The notes under the pieces are model-generated. The model was not told where the DNA came from. It was given only the letters and a program-made list of their open reading frames with translations, and ran no database searches. A program made the translations under genes and the position numbers. From an uncultured beta proteobacterium (GTDB lineage: Bacteria > Pseudomonadota > Gammaproteobacteria > Burkholderiales > Burkholderiaceae_C), in the NCBI GenBank assembly GCA_903905735.1, contig CAIVHU010000086.1:1-34572 (forward strand): a DNA stretch of 34,572 bases, given 5' to 3'. Shown piece by piece: positions 1-9,007 of the stretch. Positions within the stretch are counted from its first letter, which is position 1, and every line of letters starts with the position of its first letter.

Positions 1-1
1 C

Positions 2-478
2 CGCGTGCGCGAGACGCTGTTCAACTGGCTGGGCCAGGATCTGACCGGCTGGCGTTGTCTGGATGCCTTTGCGGGCACCGGCGCGCTGGGTGTCGAATCC
101 GCATCACGTGGTGCCAAAGCCGTGCAATTGGTCGAAAACGACGCCGCGCTGGTGGCCCAGCTCAAGCGCGTTGTGGAGCAGTTGAAGTTGACTGGCGTGC
201 AGGTGTTGCGCGGCGATGGCCTGTCTGCGCTGCGCCAGGCCTTGCCAGCAAGCCTGGAAGTGATCTTTCTCGACCCGCCGTTTGATGCTGATGTGTTTGA
301 CGCGGCTGTGCAGGCGGCAGGCCAGGCGATCACGACCGGTGGCTTTGTCTATCTGGAATCCCCCAGGCGCTGGACTGACGAGCAGCTACAAGCAGCGCAT
401 CTTCGTGTTTACCGCTATCTGAAAGCAGGTGCGGTACACGCCCATCTGCTGCAGCGCACAGACGCTGTTCTGCCTTGA
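2..478 (+). CDS. rsmD: 16S rRNA (guanine966-N2)-methyltransferase RsmD, 5'-truncated by window edge
   Basis: RsmD methylates N2 of G966 in 16S rRNA of the 30S subunit using S-adenosylmethionine. The visible part opens with VRETLFNWL, the conserved stretch just after the family's N-terminal region, so roughly 35-40 residues lie upstream of the window. The SAM-binding motif I is seen as DAFAGTGALGVES, and the catalytic N-methyltransferase motif IV as LDPPF (about residue 90 of the visible protein). The stop is the TGA at 476-478. A GTG at position 5 could be taken as a start but falls inside the conserved domain, so it is not one. The downstream neighbour coaD is the usual partner in proteobacteria. 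Confidence 0.95.
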   Translation, partial: RVRETLFNWLGQDLTGWRCLDAFAGTGALGVESASRGAKAVQLVENDAALVAQLKRVVEQLKLTGVQVLRGDGLSALRQALPASLEVIFLDPPFDADVFDAAVQAAGQAITTGGFVYLESPRRWTDEQLQAAHLRVYRYLKAGAVHAHLLQRTDAVLP

Positions 479-562
479 ATGCACCTGCGCGGCAGTTGTG
501 TCGGGCCAATGCATGGCGGCACGATAATCCGCTGTATTGTTTGGCTTGAGGAGACCTGACCC

Positions 563-1060
563 ATGCCCCACCATCTGACTGCGGTTTACCCCGGCACCTT
601 TGACCCGATCACCCTAGGGCACGAGGACCTCGTGCGCCGTGCGACCTTGTTGTTTGACCGCGTGATTGTTGCCGTGGCCGCCGGGCATCACAAAAAGTCA
701 CTGTTTACCGTGCAGCAGCGGGTGGACATGGCGCGCCTGGCCCTGGCCGACGTGCCTGGCGTGGAGGTGGCGGAGTTTCATGGTTTGCTGAGAGACTTTG
801 TCCTCACCAGCGGTGCCAAGGCCATGGTGCGCGGCTTGCGGGCGGTGACCGACTTTGACTACGAGTTCCAACTGGCGGGCATGAACCGTACGCTGATGCC
901 CAACGTGGAAACCATTTTTCTGGCACCGAGTGACAAGTACCAGTTCATCTCCAGCACGCTGGTGCGCGAGATCGCCACCCTGGGCGGCGAAGTGGATGCG
1001 TTTGTGTCGCTCGGCGTGAACCAGCGGCTGCTGGACAAGGTGCGTGCCGCCAAAACTTGA
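563..1060 (+). CDS. coaD: phosphopantetheine adenylyltransferase (PPAT)
   Basis: CoaD transfers AMP from ATP to 4'-phosphopantetheine, the penultimate step of coenzyme A synthesis, in the cytoplasm. The protein has 165 residues, normal for the family (about 160). The nucleotidyltransferase signature is complete: YPGTFDPITLGH at residues 9-20 carries the T/HxGH-type site, and the C-terminal ISSTLVREIA motif that binds ATP is also present. The ATG at 563 is preceded by a GAGGAG ribosome site at about 548-553. The gene lies 84 bp after rsmD and 18 bp before a UspA gene. No feature departs from the family. Confidence 0.97.
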   Translation: MPHHLTAVYPGTFDPITLGHEDLVRRATLLFDRVIVAVAAGHHKKSLFTVQQRVDMARLALADVPGVEVAEFHGLLRDFVLTSGAKAMVRGLRAVTDFDYEFQLAGMNRTLMPNVETIFLAPSDKYQFISSTLVREIATLGGEVDAFVSLGVNQRLLDKVRAAKT

Positions 1061-1078
1061 CCTGTTTATCTGGAGAAT

Positions 1079-2295
<1,217 letters not shown>

Positions 2296-2299
<4 letters not shown>

Positions 2300-2982
2300 G
2301 GGTTTTCCAATATGGCTGTTTTAGCCACCGTGGTCGTTTCTGTTGGATCAGCCATTGGCGCGGTTTTCAATGCCTCGGCGGGTGGTGGCCTGGGAACTTT
2401 GGGTCGAGGCGGTTTGCTGGTGTGTATCAGTCGGGTGGCCTGGTCCATATCGCCCGCCAGCAGGGCGGGGAGGGCCTTGATCGCCCGGTCTATCGTCTGG
2501 TCAATGGCGATGCGGTGGTCTTGCGAGGGCTTTTTCAGCACCCAGTGAATCACATCGGCGCGGTTGCCAGGGTGGCCGATGCCAATCTTGAGTCGCCAGT
2601 ATTGATCGGTGCCGAGCTGGGCATGGATGTCTCGCAGGCCGTTGTGCCCTGCATGGCTGCCACCCAGTTTGAGTTTGGCTTCACCTGGCGCGATGTCCAG
2701 GTCGTCATGCGCCACCAGCATCTCTTGCGGGCTGATCTTGAAAAAATTCACCAATGCAGCGACTGACTTGCCGCTGAGGTTCATGAAGGTCTGCGGTTGC
2801 AGCAGCCACACGGTCTGGCCCGCCACCGAGGTACGCGCCAGCATGCCGAAGTAGCTTTTGTCCATGACCAAGGGTGCGTTCAACGTCCGTGAGATTGCAT
2901 CGATCCACCAGAAACCTGCGTTGTGGCGGGTCTGGTCATAGTCCGGGCCGGGGTTTCCCAGGCCAACAAAGAGTCGAATCAT
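2296..2982 (-). CDS. pth: peptidyl-tRNA hydrolase with a Pro/Thr-rich C-terminal extension
   Basis: Pth cleaves peptidyl-tRNA released from stalled ribosomes and recycles the tRNA; it is normally essential. Key residues are in place: Asn10 and His20 (E. coli numbering coincides) in [17 protein letters not shown], the FMNLSGKSV loop, and the catalytic Asp in HDDLDIAPG. The catalytic domain ends near residue 190. About 38 extra residues follow, rich in Pro, Ala and Thr ([20 protein letters not shown]), which looks disordered and is absent from the short E. coli enzyme. The start ATG at 2982 opens the conserved [14 protein letters not shown] terminator separates it from rplY upstream. Its stop overlaps the next ATG as ATGA. 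Confidence 0.96.
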
Positions 2983-3007
2983 GGTGCGGATTATGCCGAT
3001 GAGGTCG

Positions 3008-3031
3008 AAAAAAAGCCCACCGAAGTGGGCT
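3008..3031 (-). terminator. rho-independent terminator of rplY
   Basis: On the minus strand, AGCCCAC, the 4-nt loop TTCG and GTGGGCT form a 7-bp stem, followed by a run of seven T. It lies about 20 bp after the rplY stop and before the pth start, so pth probably has its own promoter or depends on read-through. Confidence 0.88.
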
Positions 3032-3051
3032 CTCGCAACGTTGCTGCAGAC

Positions 3052-3723
3052 TTATTTTTTAGCAGCAGGTTTGGCGGCCGGCTTGGCACCTGCTTTACCG
3101 GCTGGCTTGGCAGCAGTGTCGGCAGCGGCAGCGGGAGCGGCCTCTGCGGGCGCTTCAGCGGCGGCAACCACCACCACAGACACCACCACCGGGTTCTTGT
3201 CGCTGCCATGGGTGATGGCTTTGACACCCTTGGGCATCGGGATGTCTTGCAGGTGCAGGGAACTGCCCTTGCGCAGGCCGCTCAGGTCCACGGTGATGAA
3301 TTCAGGCAGGTCGGCCGGCAGGCACAACACGTCGATTTCACTGAACACGTGGTTGGCAATGCAACCTTCGGACTTGATGGCCACCGACTGGTCGTCACCG
3401 ACAAAGTGCAATGGCACCTTCATGTGCAATTTGGTGGTGGCATCCACACGCTGGAAGTCAATGTGCAGCACGAGTTGCTTGAACGGGTGCACCTGCACGT
3501 CGCGCAGCAGCACTTTTTGTTCTGTGCCGGCGATGTCCATGTCCAGAATGCTGGAATGGAAAGCTTCCTTTTTCAAGGCATGCCACAAAGCGTTGTGATC
3601 GACTTCGATCAACTGGGGTGCAGCAGCACCACCGTAAACGATACCGGGCGTGCGACCGGTGATGCGCAGACGGCGGCTCGCACCCGTACCATGCTTGGCG
3701 CGCTCAAAAGCGACTAATTTCAT
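3052..3723 (-). CDS. rplY: 50S ribosomal protein L25 / general stress protein Ctc (long form)
   Basis: L25 binds 5S rRNA at the central protuberance of the 50S subunit. The protein has the two-domain TL5/Ctc layout. The N-terminal RNA-binding domain (about residues 1-95) includes [20 protein letters not shown] and HIDFQRVD; the C-terminal beta domain (about 100-190) includes [15 protein letters not shown] low-complexity Ala/Lys/Pro tail with AAKP-like repeats follows (about 190-223). The ATG at 3723 has an AGGAG about 9 nt upstream. It is flanked by terminators on both sides, so it appears to be transcribed separately from prs and pth, although the prs-rplY-pth order is a classic bacterial cluster. 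Confidence 0.96.
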   Translation of the reverse strand: MKLVAFERAKHGTGASRRLRITGRTPGIVYGGAAAPQLIEVDHNALWHALKKEAFHSSILDMDIAGTEQKVLLRDVQVHPFKQLVLHIDFQRVDATTKLHMKVPLHFVGDDQSVAIKSEGCIANHVFSEIDVLCLPADLPEFITVDLSGLRKGSSLHLQDIPMPKGVKAITHGSDKNPVVVSVVVVAAAEAPAEAAPAAAADTAAKPAGKAGAKPAAKPAAKK

Positions 3724-3769
3724 ACACTAACTCCTGATGGGGCCGACCGCGACCAGTGCGACCCTGTTT

Positions 3770-3803
3770 AAAAAAAAGCCCACCACCCCGAATGGATGCG
3801 GGC
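3770..3803 (-). terminator. probable rho-independent terminator of prs
   Basis: On the minus strand GCCCGC (3803-3798) pairs with GTGGGC (3783-3778, one G-U pair), with a further short helix inside, and eight T follow. It lies 16 bp after the prs stop. The distal arm and T-run (AAAAAAAGCCCACC on the plus strand) are the same as those of the rplY terminator. Confidence 0.72.
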
Positions 3804-3818
3804 CACTTGAGATTCCGG

Positions 3819-4796
3819 TCAGAACAGGTTGTCCTGATCAGAAAACAAACTCATGACCGACTTGCCTGCGGCAATGCGGTGAATGGTTTCGGCAATCAGA
3901 GGTGCCACGTTCACTTGCCTGATCTTGGGACAGGCCATGGCGTTGGGGTTCAGCGGAATGGTGTTGGTGACCACCACTTCGTCCAGCGCCTCGCCATTGC
4001 TGATACGGTCAATGGCCGGGCCCGAGAAGATCGGGTGCGTGCAATACGCATAAACTTTTTTGGCGCCGCGTTGTTTCAATACCTCGGCGGCTTTGACCAG
4101 CGTGCCTGCGGTGTCGATCATGTCGTCCATGATGACGCAGTTGCGGCCTTCAATTTCGCCGATCACATGCATGACTTCACTGACATTGGCGCGCGGACGG
4201 CGTTTGTCGATGATGGCCAGATCGCAATTGAGTTGCTTGGCCAGCGCACGGGCGCGAACCACGCCACCGACGTCGGGCGAAACCACGATCAAATCGTCGT
4301 AATTTTTCTGACGCAAGTCACCCAGCAACACGGGTGAGGCGTAAATGTTGTCCACCGGGATATCAAAAAAGCCCTGAATCTGGTCGGCGTGCAGGTCCAT
4401 GGTCAGAACGCGGGCCACGCCCACCGCCTGCAACATGTTGGCCACCACCTTGGCTGAAATCGGCACCCGACTGGAGCGCGGGCGGCGGTCTTGCCGGGCA
4501 TAACCAAAATAAGGAATGACTGCGCTGATGCGCTCGGCAGAGGCGCGCTTGAGCGCGTCCACCATGATCAGCAGCTCCATCAGGTTTTCGTTGGTGGGTG
4601 CACAGGTGCTCTGCACCACGAACACATCGCGGGCGCGCACGTTTTGCTTGATTTCGACGGTGACTTCACCGTCAGAGAATCGGCCAACTTCTGCGGCACC
4701 CAGTCCGGTTTTGAGATGGTGGGCAATGTCCGCAGCCAACGAAGGGTTGGCATTGCCGGTAAAAACCATGAATTCAGGGGGTTGATCGGCTAGCAT
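3819..4796 (-). CDS. prs: ribose-phosphate pyrophosphokinase (PRPP synthetase)
   Basis: Prs makes 5-phosphoribosyl-1-pyrophosphate from ribose-5-phosphate and ATP, feeding purine, pyrimidine, histidine, tryptophan and NAD synthesis. Visible motifs are [10 protein letters not shown], the flexible-loop region [21 protein letters not shown], the metal site [23 protein letters not shown], and the PRPP-binding loop [14 protein letters not shown]. The frame stays open to an ATG at 4841 (340 residues), but the start at 4796 gives 325 residues and an N-terminus ([15 protein letters not shown]) closer to the family, with a GGGA upstream; neither start has a strong ribosome site. It lies just downstream of tRNA-Gln and ispE on the same strand. 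Confidence 0.96.
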   Translation of the reverse strand: MLADQPPEFMVFTGNANPSLAADIAHHLKTGLGAAEVGRFSDGEVTVEIKQNVRARDVFVVQSTCAPTNENLMELLIMVDALKRASAERISAVIPYFGYARQDRRPRSSRVPISAKVVANMLQAVGVARVLTMDLHADQIQGFFDIPVDNIYASPVLLGDLRQKNYDDLIVVSPDVGGVVRARALAKQLNCDLAIIDKRRPRANVSEVMHVIGEIEGRNCVIMDDMIDTAGTLVKAAEVLKQRGAKKVYAYCTHPIFSGPAIDRISNGEALDEVVVTNTIPLNPNAMACPKIRQVNVAPLIAETIHRIAAGKSVMSLFSDQDNLF

Positions 4797-4859
4797 GTTG
4801 TTCCCAACTGATAAGTCGCTATTGCTTGGGCGCATTGACATACAACACGCATGGAAATT

Positions 4860-4936
4860 TGGCAGGGGAGGAAGGATTCGAACCTTCGCATGCTGGAATC
4901 AAAATCCAGTGCCTTAACCAGCTTGGCGACTCCCCT
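4860..4936 (-). tRNA. tRNA-Gln, anticodon UUG
   Basis: A 77-nt cloverleaf read on the minus strand with encoded CCA. The acceptor AGGGGAG pairs with CTCCCCT (discriminator G). The anticodon arm is CTGGA-TTTTGAT-TCCAG with anticodon TTG, and the T arm is CGAAGG-TTCGAAT-CCTTC. It lies between ispE and prs, a placement seen in many proteobacteria, and is probably cut from the ispE-prs transcript. Confidence 0.97.
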
Positions 4937-4977
4937 ACACGGGTGCACCGTTCAACACGGCACACCGATAATTCATC

Positions 4978-5844
4978 CTAAACAGCCCACCCTTGCAGAG
5001 GATGCGCTGGCAAGTTGTTGCACAACCTGACTTTAAACAGCTCAGGCACACTGGCAGTCTCAATATCGTGCAACATGTGCCCGAACACAGCACTTCCAGA
5101 ACCTGTCATCTGACCTTGAAGACCTGACCCTTTCAGCCAATCCAAAGCTTGGCCGATTTGCGGGCACAACTCCTGGGCAACGGCTTGCAAGTCGTTTTGG
5201 CCGTAGTCAAAGGCGTTCTCAACGAAGCCTGAAAGTATAGCGGATTTGGTATCTCTTTTCAAATCAGGGTGTGAAAAAATTCGCTGGGTGTCCAGTCCTT
5301 GTGGTGGTTTGACGACCACAAAGCGCCCTGGCGGCACGTCCACTGGCTGCAAGATTTCGCCAATTCCAGTCACCCAGGCGTTGTGGCCACCCAGAAAAAA
5401 CGGTACATCGGCACCGAGTTTCAGGCCGATGGCCTTTAACCTGCACAGGCTCAGATTCAGCCCCCACAAGCGGTTCAACGCCAGCAGGGTGCTGGCCGCG
5501 TCCGACGACCCACCGCCCATGCCGGCTTGCGCAGGAATTTGTTTGTCGATGGTGATGTGGGCACCTTGCGCGGTGCCGCTGGCCTGCTGTAACGCCCGGG
5601 CGGCTCGCACGATCAGGTCCTGGGGTGGCAGCGGGGTGGTCAGGTCTTCGCGACTGATCTGGCCGTCACCGCGCAGCTCAAAATGCAGGGTGTCGCTCCA
5701 GTCGATCAGCATGAACACCGATTCCAGCAGGTGGTAACTATCCTGTCTGCGGCCCACAATGTGCAAAAAAAGGTTGAGCTTGGCGGGGGCGCAAATGTCG
5801 TAAATGGATTTCATGGTGGCAGCAGTCAGAGCTCGGGGCATCAA
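4978..5844 (-). CDS. ispE: 4-diphosphocytidyl-2-C-methyl-D-erythritol kinase
   Basis: IspE phosphorylates CDP-methylerythritol in the MEP pathway to isoprenoids. This GHMP-family kinase shows the substrate-binding APAKLNLFLHIVGRR near the N-terminus, the ATP-binding loop PAQAGMGGGSSDAAS (about residues 107-121), and the third motif MTGSGSAVFG near residue 255. The length is 288 from the ATG at 5844, which overlaps the lolB stop as ATGA and suggests translational coupling. An ATG at 5814 would give 278 residues, closer to the domain edge; neither has a clear ribosome site. The TPR-lolB-ispE-tRNA-prs order is typical. Confidence 0.95.
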   Translation of the reverse strand: MMPRALTAATMKSIYDICAPAKLNLFLHIVGRRQDSYHLLESVFMLIDWSDTLHFELRGDGQISREDLTTPLPPQDLIVRAARALQQASGTAQGAHITIDKQIPAQAGMGGGSSDAASTLLALNRLWGLNLSLCRLKAIGLKLGADVPFFLGGHNAWVTGIGEILQPVDVPPGRFVVVKPPQGLDTQRIFSHPDLKRDTKSAILSGFVENAFDYGQNDLQAVAQELCPQIGQALDWLKGSGLQGQMTGSGSAVFGHMLHDIETASVPELFKVRLCNNLPAHPLQGWAV

Positions 5845-6359
5845 TCGTCAAGCAACACGCGCAGTTCGGCCATCGGGGCGGGTGCTGTGCGGCGGGCGCT
5901 TATTTTGCCCTGCTCCCGGCTTGACAAATCCACTTGCCAGCCATCCACCTCCTGCGTTTGACCAGCCAGCCAGGCAAACAGGGCACCTACCGGGACATCG
6001 GTACCCAGCACCTCACGGATCAGTTGCGACAGATCGCTGAATTGGCGTGTTTCGTCTTTGGCTTGCAGCAAGGCCAGGCCCGGCATCCAGCGAATGGCGG
6101 CAGCGGTGCTACCCAGCGGGGTGAAAAACTGCAACTCTCCCTTGTCGGGCTTGCCGCTGAGTTCAAACGCGGCGCTGAAAGACTGCGCCTGAGGCTGCCC
6201 TTCCCCCGGGTCTGCCTCCACACGCAAGGACAGACGCCCGCTCCATATCTTATATTCAGGGTCTTTTGTGCTTATAGTCCTTGTCAAGCTTGCGCAACCA
6301 GCTATTGATAATATAGCAAATAAACTGCCAATAGCAATGATTGCTCGGCGGCTGTTCAC
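5841..6359 (-). CDS. lolB: outer-membrane lipoprotein receptor LolB
   Basis: LolB takes lipoproteins from periplasmic LolA and inserts them into the outer membrane. The 172-residue protein has a lipoprotein signal ([22 protein letters not shown]), with the lipobox S-I-A-G-C placing the lipidated cysteine at residue 22. Recognisable LolB stretches follow: YKIWSGRLSLRVE, SAAFELSG, GELQFFTPLGSTAA and the C-terminal GWQVDLSS. The start is a GTG that overlaps the TPR stop as GTGA. The lipobox and the next residues are encoded by a copy of the dispersed 36-nt repeat (6270-6305), in the sense orientation. Confidence 0.92.
   Translation of the reverse strand: MNSRRAIIAIGSLFAILSIAGCASLTRTISTKDPEYKIWSGRLSLRVEADPGEGQPQAQSFSAAFELSGKPDKGELQFFTPLGSTAAAIRWMPGLALLQAKDETRQFSDLSQLIREVLGTDVPVGALFAWLAGQTQEVDGWQVDLSSREQGKISARRTAPAPMAELRVLLDD
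6270..6305 (-). repeat. dispersed 36-nt repeat, copy C (encodes LolB lipobox)
   Basis: The minus strand reads ATAGCTGGTTGCGCAAGC and then ...ACAAGGACTATAAGC. It has the same length as copies A and B and aligns without gaps; CAATAGCT, TGCG and CAAGGACTA are shared with copy B inside nadK. The sense translation gives I-A-G-C-A-S-L-T-R-T-I-S. Confidence 0.6.
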
Positions 6360-8086
6360 AGCGAAACACGCAGGCGTTTGATCGTCTCGTTAAGTGTATC
6401 GTTCTCGGGATTGAGTTTGAGCCCCTCCCGAAAGACCTGGGTGGCTTCAGCTTTCTGATCAGACATCCACAGCACTTCACCCAGATGTGCCGCTATCTCA
6501 GCGTCTGGCCGCTCTTTGAAAGCGCCTTTGAGAAGGCGTAATGCCTCAGCAAAATTGCCGCTGCGAAACTGTGCCCAGGCCAAGCTGTCGATGATGAAGG
6601 GGTCATTGGGGGTCAGTTCCAGTGCCTTTTTGATCAATTCAATGGCTTCAGGCAAACGCTGGTTGTGATCAGCCAGCGAATAGCCCAGGGCGTTGTAGGC
6701 GTGCGGATCATCCGGCTTGGCCGCCATCAGGCTGCGCAACAGACGTTCCATCTCAGGCAGGTTGCCCAATTTTTCATGCACCATGGAAAGCTCATACACC
6801 AGATCCAGTTCGTCGGGGAATTGGGCGGTGAACTCTTGCAGGCGGTCGCGGGCACGCGCATAGAGTTTTTCATCGCGCAGCAGTTGTATCTCAGCCGCAC
6901 GTTTGAGCCCGGCATCGGCATCCGAGCGTTCAGGGAGCGCCCGAATCAGGGTGATGGCCTCATCCACCTGGCCTTGTTGGGCCATCAGCGAAGCCCGGCG
7001 CACTTGCGCACGCAGCACGTCGTCAGGGTTGTCCACGCGCTGCAGCCAGGCTTCGGCAGCTTTCAGGTCGTTGCGCTTTTGAGCCAGGAGCGACAACGAC
7101 AAAAACGCTTGTGAGCGCCCGCGCGCGGTCTCGGCATGCCGCTGTGCGACGGGCGTGGCATCCACCAGCTCCAGATAATGTTTTAACTGCGTTTCAGCCA
7201 GATCAAGTTGGCCAGTCTGCAAGGCCAGTGCGCCGTCAATCAGCCAGGCATCGGCGTAATCGGGTGTCTGGGCCTGGATGACCTGCAATTCGCGCTTGGC
7301 ATCATCTTCTCGCTGGCTGGTGAGCAGGGCCTTGATGTAGGCCATGCGGAATTCAGGCCGGGCGCTGGGTAAATGTTTTTTGACCAGATCTTCAGCTAGG
7401 GGCGCTTCGGGACTCATCATCGACAGCGCCAGAAGTGCCGCATGTTCAGAACGGACATCTGCGGCCAGGCCCTTGGTCGCTGCATCCAGCGCCTTGGTTT
7501 TGTCTCCTGCGCCCAGCCACAAACGCCCGATGGTGGCCCAGGCCGTGGCCCCCACAGCAGGGTCGTTGAGCCAGTTGCTCAGCGCTTTCTGCACGATGGA
7601 TGCAGCTGCCTTTCTGTCCCCCACGCGCTCATAGTTTTGCGGTAGTGACCAGATAAAGTCGCGCCGCTCTTTCGCGGGTGTCAGGGCAATTTCCTGCTTG
7701 AGGGGCTCCAGCGTGTCAGTGATGCGGTTGAGCCCCAGCAAAATTTGCAGCACGAAATGATTGGCTTCCCTGGATTCGGGGAGGGCCTGGCGCCAGGCTT
7801 TGGCGGCTTGCAGGGCAGACTCGCCCGAACGCACTTGCAATGCCACCTGCACTGCACGCCGGTAAAGCCCCGGGTCTTTGGTCTTTTGCGCCGCATCCAG
7901 CAATAGGGAAAAGGCAGCCCCTGGCTCTTTGTCGCGCGCATCGAGCTCGCCGAGCAGGATTTCATAAAAAAGCGATGCATCAAGCGCGGAGCGTTTGGAG
8001 ACCGGCTCGGTGGGGCTGACGTTCTGGGCATGAAGTCCGAATGAGAACGACAGCAACACCGGCAATAAAACTGTTTTGAGTCGCAT
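6356..8086 (-). CDS. exported tetratricopeptide-repeat protein
   Basis: A protein of about 576 residues with an N-terminal signal peptide ([21 protein letters not shown]) and many degenerate TPR/Sel1-like helical repeats. The clearest are near the C-terminus: [40 protein letters not shown] and [16 protein letters not shown] proteins serve as scaffolds; the substrate here is unknown. An upstream ATG at 8104 adds MDYYGW but weakens the signal-peptide shape, so 8086 is preferred. It overlaps lolB by GTGA, which hints at a link with envelope biogenesis, and it is transcribed divergently from mutM with a gap of only 20-38 bp. Confidence 0.85.
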   Translation of the reverse strand: MRLKTVLLPVLLSFSFGLHAQNVSPTEPVSKRSALDASLFYEILLGELDARDKEPGAAFSLLLDAAQKTKDPGLYRRAVQVALQVRSGESALQAAKAWRQALPESREANHFVLQILLGLNRITDTLEPLKQEIALTPAKERRDFIWSLPQNYERVGDRKAAASIVQKALSNWLNDPAVGATAWATIGRLWLGAGDKTKALDAATKGLAADVRSEHAALLALSMMSPEAPLAEDLVKKHLPSARPEFRMAYIKALLTSQREDDAKRELQVIQAQTPDYADAWLIDGALALQTGQLDLAETQLKHYLELVDATPVAQRHAETARGRSQAFLSLSLLAQKRNDLKAAEAWLQRVDNPDDVLRAQVRRASLMAQQGQVDEAITLIRALPERSDADAGLKRAAEIQLLRDEKLYARARDRLQEFTAQFPDELDLVYELSMVHEKLGNLPEMERLLRSLMAAKPDDPHAYNALGYSLADHNQRLPEAIELIKKALELTPNDPFIIDSLAWAQFRSGNFAEALRLLKGAFKERPDAEIAAHLGEVLWMSDQKAEATQVFREGLKLNPENDTLNETIKRLRVSL

Positions 8087-8124
8087 CCAACCATAATAAT
8101 CCATGCCACAACTATATTTTTTCC

Positions 8125-8940
8125 ATGCCTGAATTACCTGAAGTTGAAGTGACCCGGCGCAGTTTTGTCGATGCCATTGAACAAGCCCGGATCATGGCGT
8201 TGCACCTGGGCAAGCCGCTACGCTGGCCGTTGGGATGCCTGCCTGAGGGATTAGCCGGGCGCACGGTGCGCACGGTGGGCAGGCGGGGCAAGTATTTGCT
8301 CATCGAGCTGAGTCAGGGTTGGCTGCTGGTGCACCTGGGCATGTCGGGCAGCCTGCGCTTTGCGACAGACCTGCCAATCAGGGGGCCGCACGATCATGTT
8401 GAACTGGTCACCACGCACGGTACCCTGCGTCTGAACGACCCGCGCCGTTTTGGCGCTGTGGTTTATGTGGACAGCCTGGCGTCCCCCGAAGCCTTGAAAC
8501 TATTGGGGCGTTTGGGCATGGAGCCGCTCTCAGAATCCTTTGATCTGGCCTTGTTTGGACAAGGCCTCAAACAGAAAAAGTCCGCCATCAAACAGGTGCT
8601 TCTGGCGGGCGAACTGGTGGTGGGCGTTGGCAATATTTATGCTTCTGAGGCCTTGTTCCTAGCTGGCATTCGTCCGACCTGCCGTGCCAACAAATTGAGT
8701 CGGCCAAGGGTGGCGCGCCTGCACGCGGCAATTCGCGATGTGCTGGCCCGGGCGGTGGAGCAGGGCGGCAGCACGTTGCGGGATTTCTCGAATGCCAATG
8801 GCCAGGACGGATACTTTCAGCTCGAAGCCATGGTGTACGGCCGCGCGGGTTTACCGTGCAGACAATGTGGCGGCGCGATCACAATGATCCGGCAGGGACA
8901 GCGTTCCACGTTTTACTGCATGGCTTGCCAAAAGCCGTGA
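8125..8940 (+). CDS. mutM: formamidopyrimidine-DNA glycosylase / 8-oxoguanine glycosylase
   Basis: MutM (Fpg) removes 8-oxoguanine and ring-opened purines from DNA and nicks the strand by beta/delta elimination. The N-terminal PELPEVEV supplies the catalytic Pro2 and Glu3 (plus Glu6). [11 protein letters not shown] carries the beta-elimination Lys near residue 57. [14 protein letters not shown] is the helix-2-turn-helix region, and the C-terminal zinc finger is C-x2-C...C-x2-C (CRQCGG...FYCMACQ). The length of 271 is normal. It shares the window with mutY and recN, but its immediate operon partner is a dynamin-like GTPase. Confidence 0.97.
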   Translation: MPELPEVEVTRRSFVDAIEQARIMALHLGKPLRWPLGCLPEGLAGRTVRTVGRRGKYLLIELSQGWLLVHLGMSGSLRFATDLPIRGPHDHVELVTTHGTLRLNDPRRFGAVVYVDSLASPEALKLLGRLGMEPLSESFDLALFGQGLKQKKSAIKQVLLAGELVVGVGNIYASEALFLAGIRPTCRANKLSRPRVARLHAAIRDVLARAVEQGGSTLRDFSNANGQDGYFQLEAMVYGRAGLPCRQCGGAITMIRQGQRSTFYCMACQKP

Positions 8941-8970
8941 AAAGCCTGCGGACGAGGGCCAACTCAAGGG

Positions 8971-8979
8971 TGCTATATT
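8971..8979 (+). promoter_or_regulatory. candidate extended -10 promoter of the dynamin-like GTPase gene
   Basis: TGCTATATT is an extended -10 element (TGn plus a hexamer one base off TATAAT) in the 67-bp gap between mutM and the GTPase. No good -35 is seen, which extended -10 promoters tolerate. It overlaps an in-frame TTG (8978) and so argues for the later TTG start at 9008. Confidence 0.4.
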
Positions 8980-9007
8980 GCTCGGTGACTCACGTTTTGG
9001 AGGCAGA

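Noticed and set aside
3175..3195. CCACCA tandem-like tract in the 3' part of rplY
   Set aside because: It is codon repetition for Val/Ala-rich residues (VVVSVVVVA), not a non-coding repeat or CRISPR.
8111..8118. ACTATATTT between TPR gene and mutM as a shared -10
   Set aside because: Would make either gene leaderless, and no -35 was found on either strand; evidence too thin to list.
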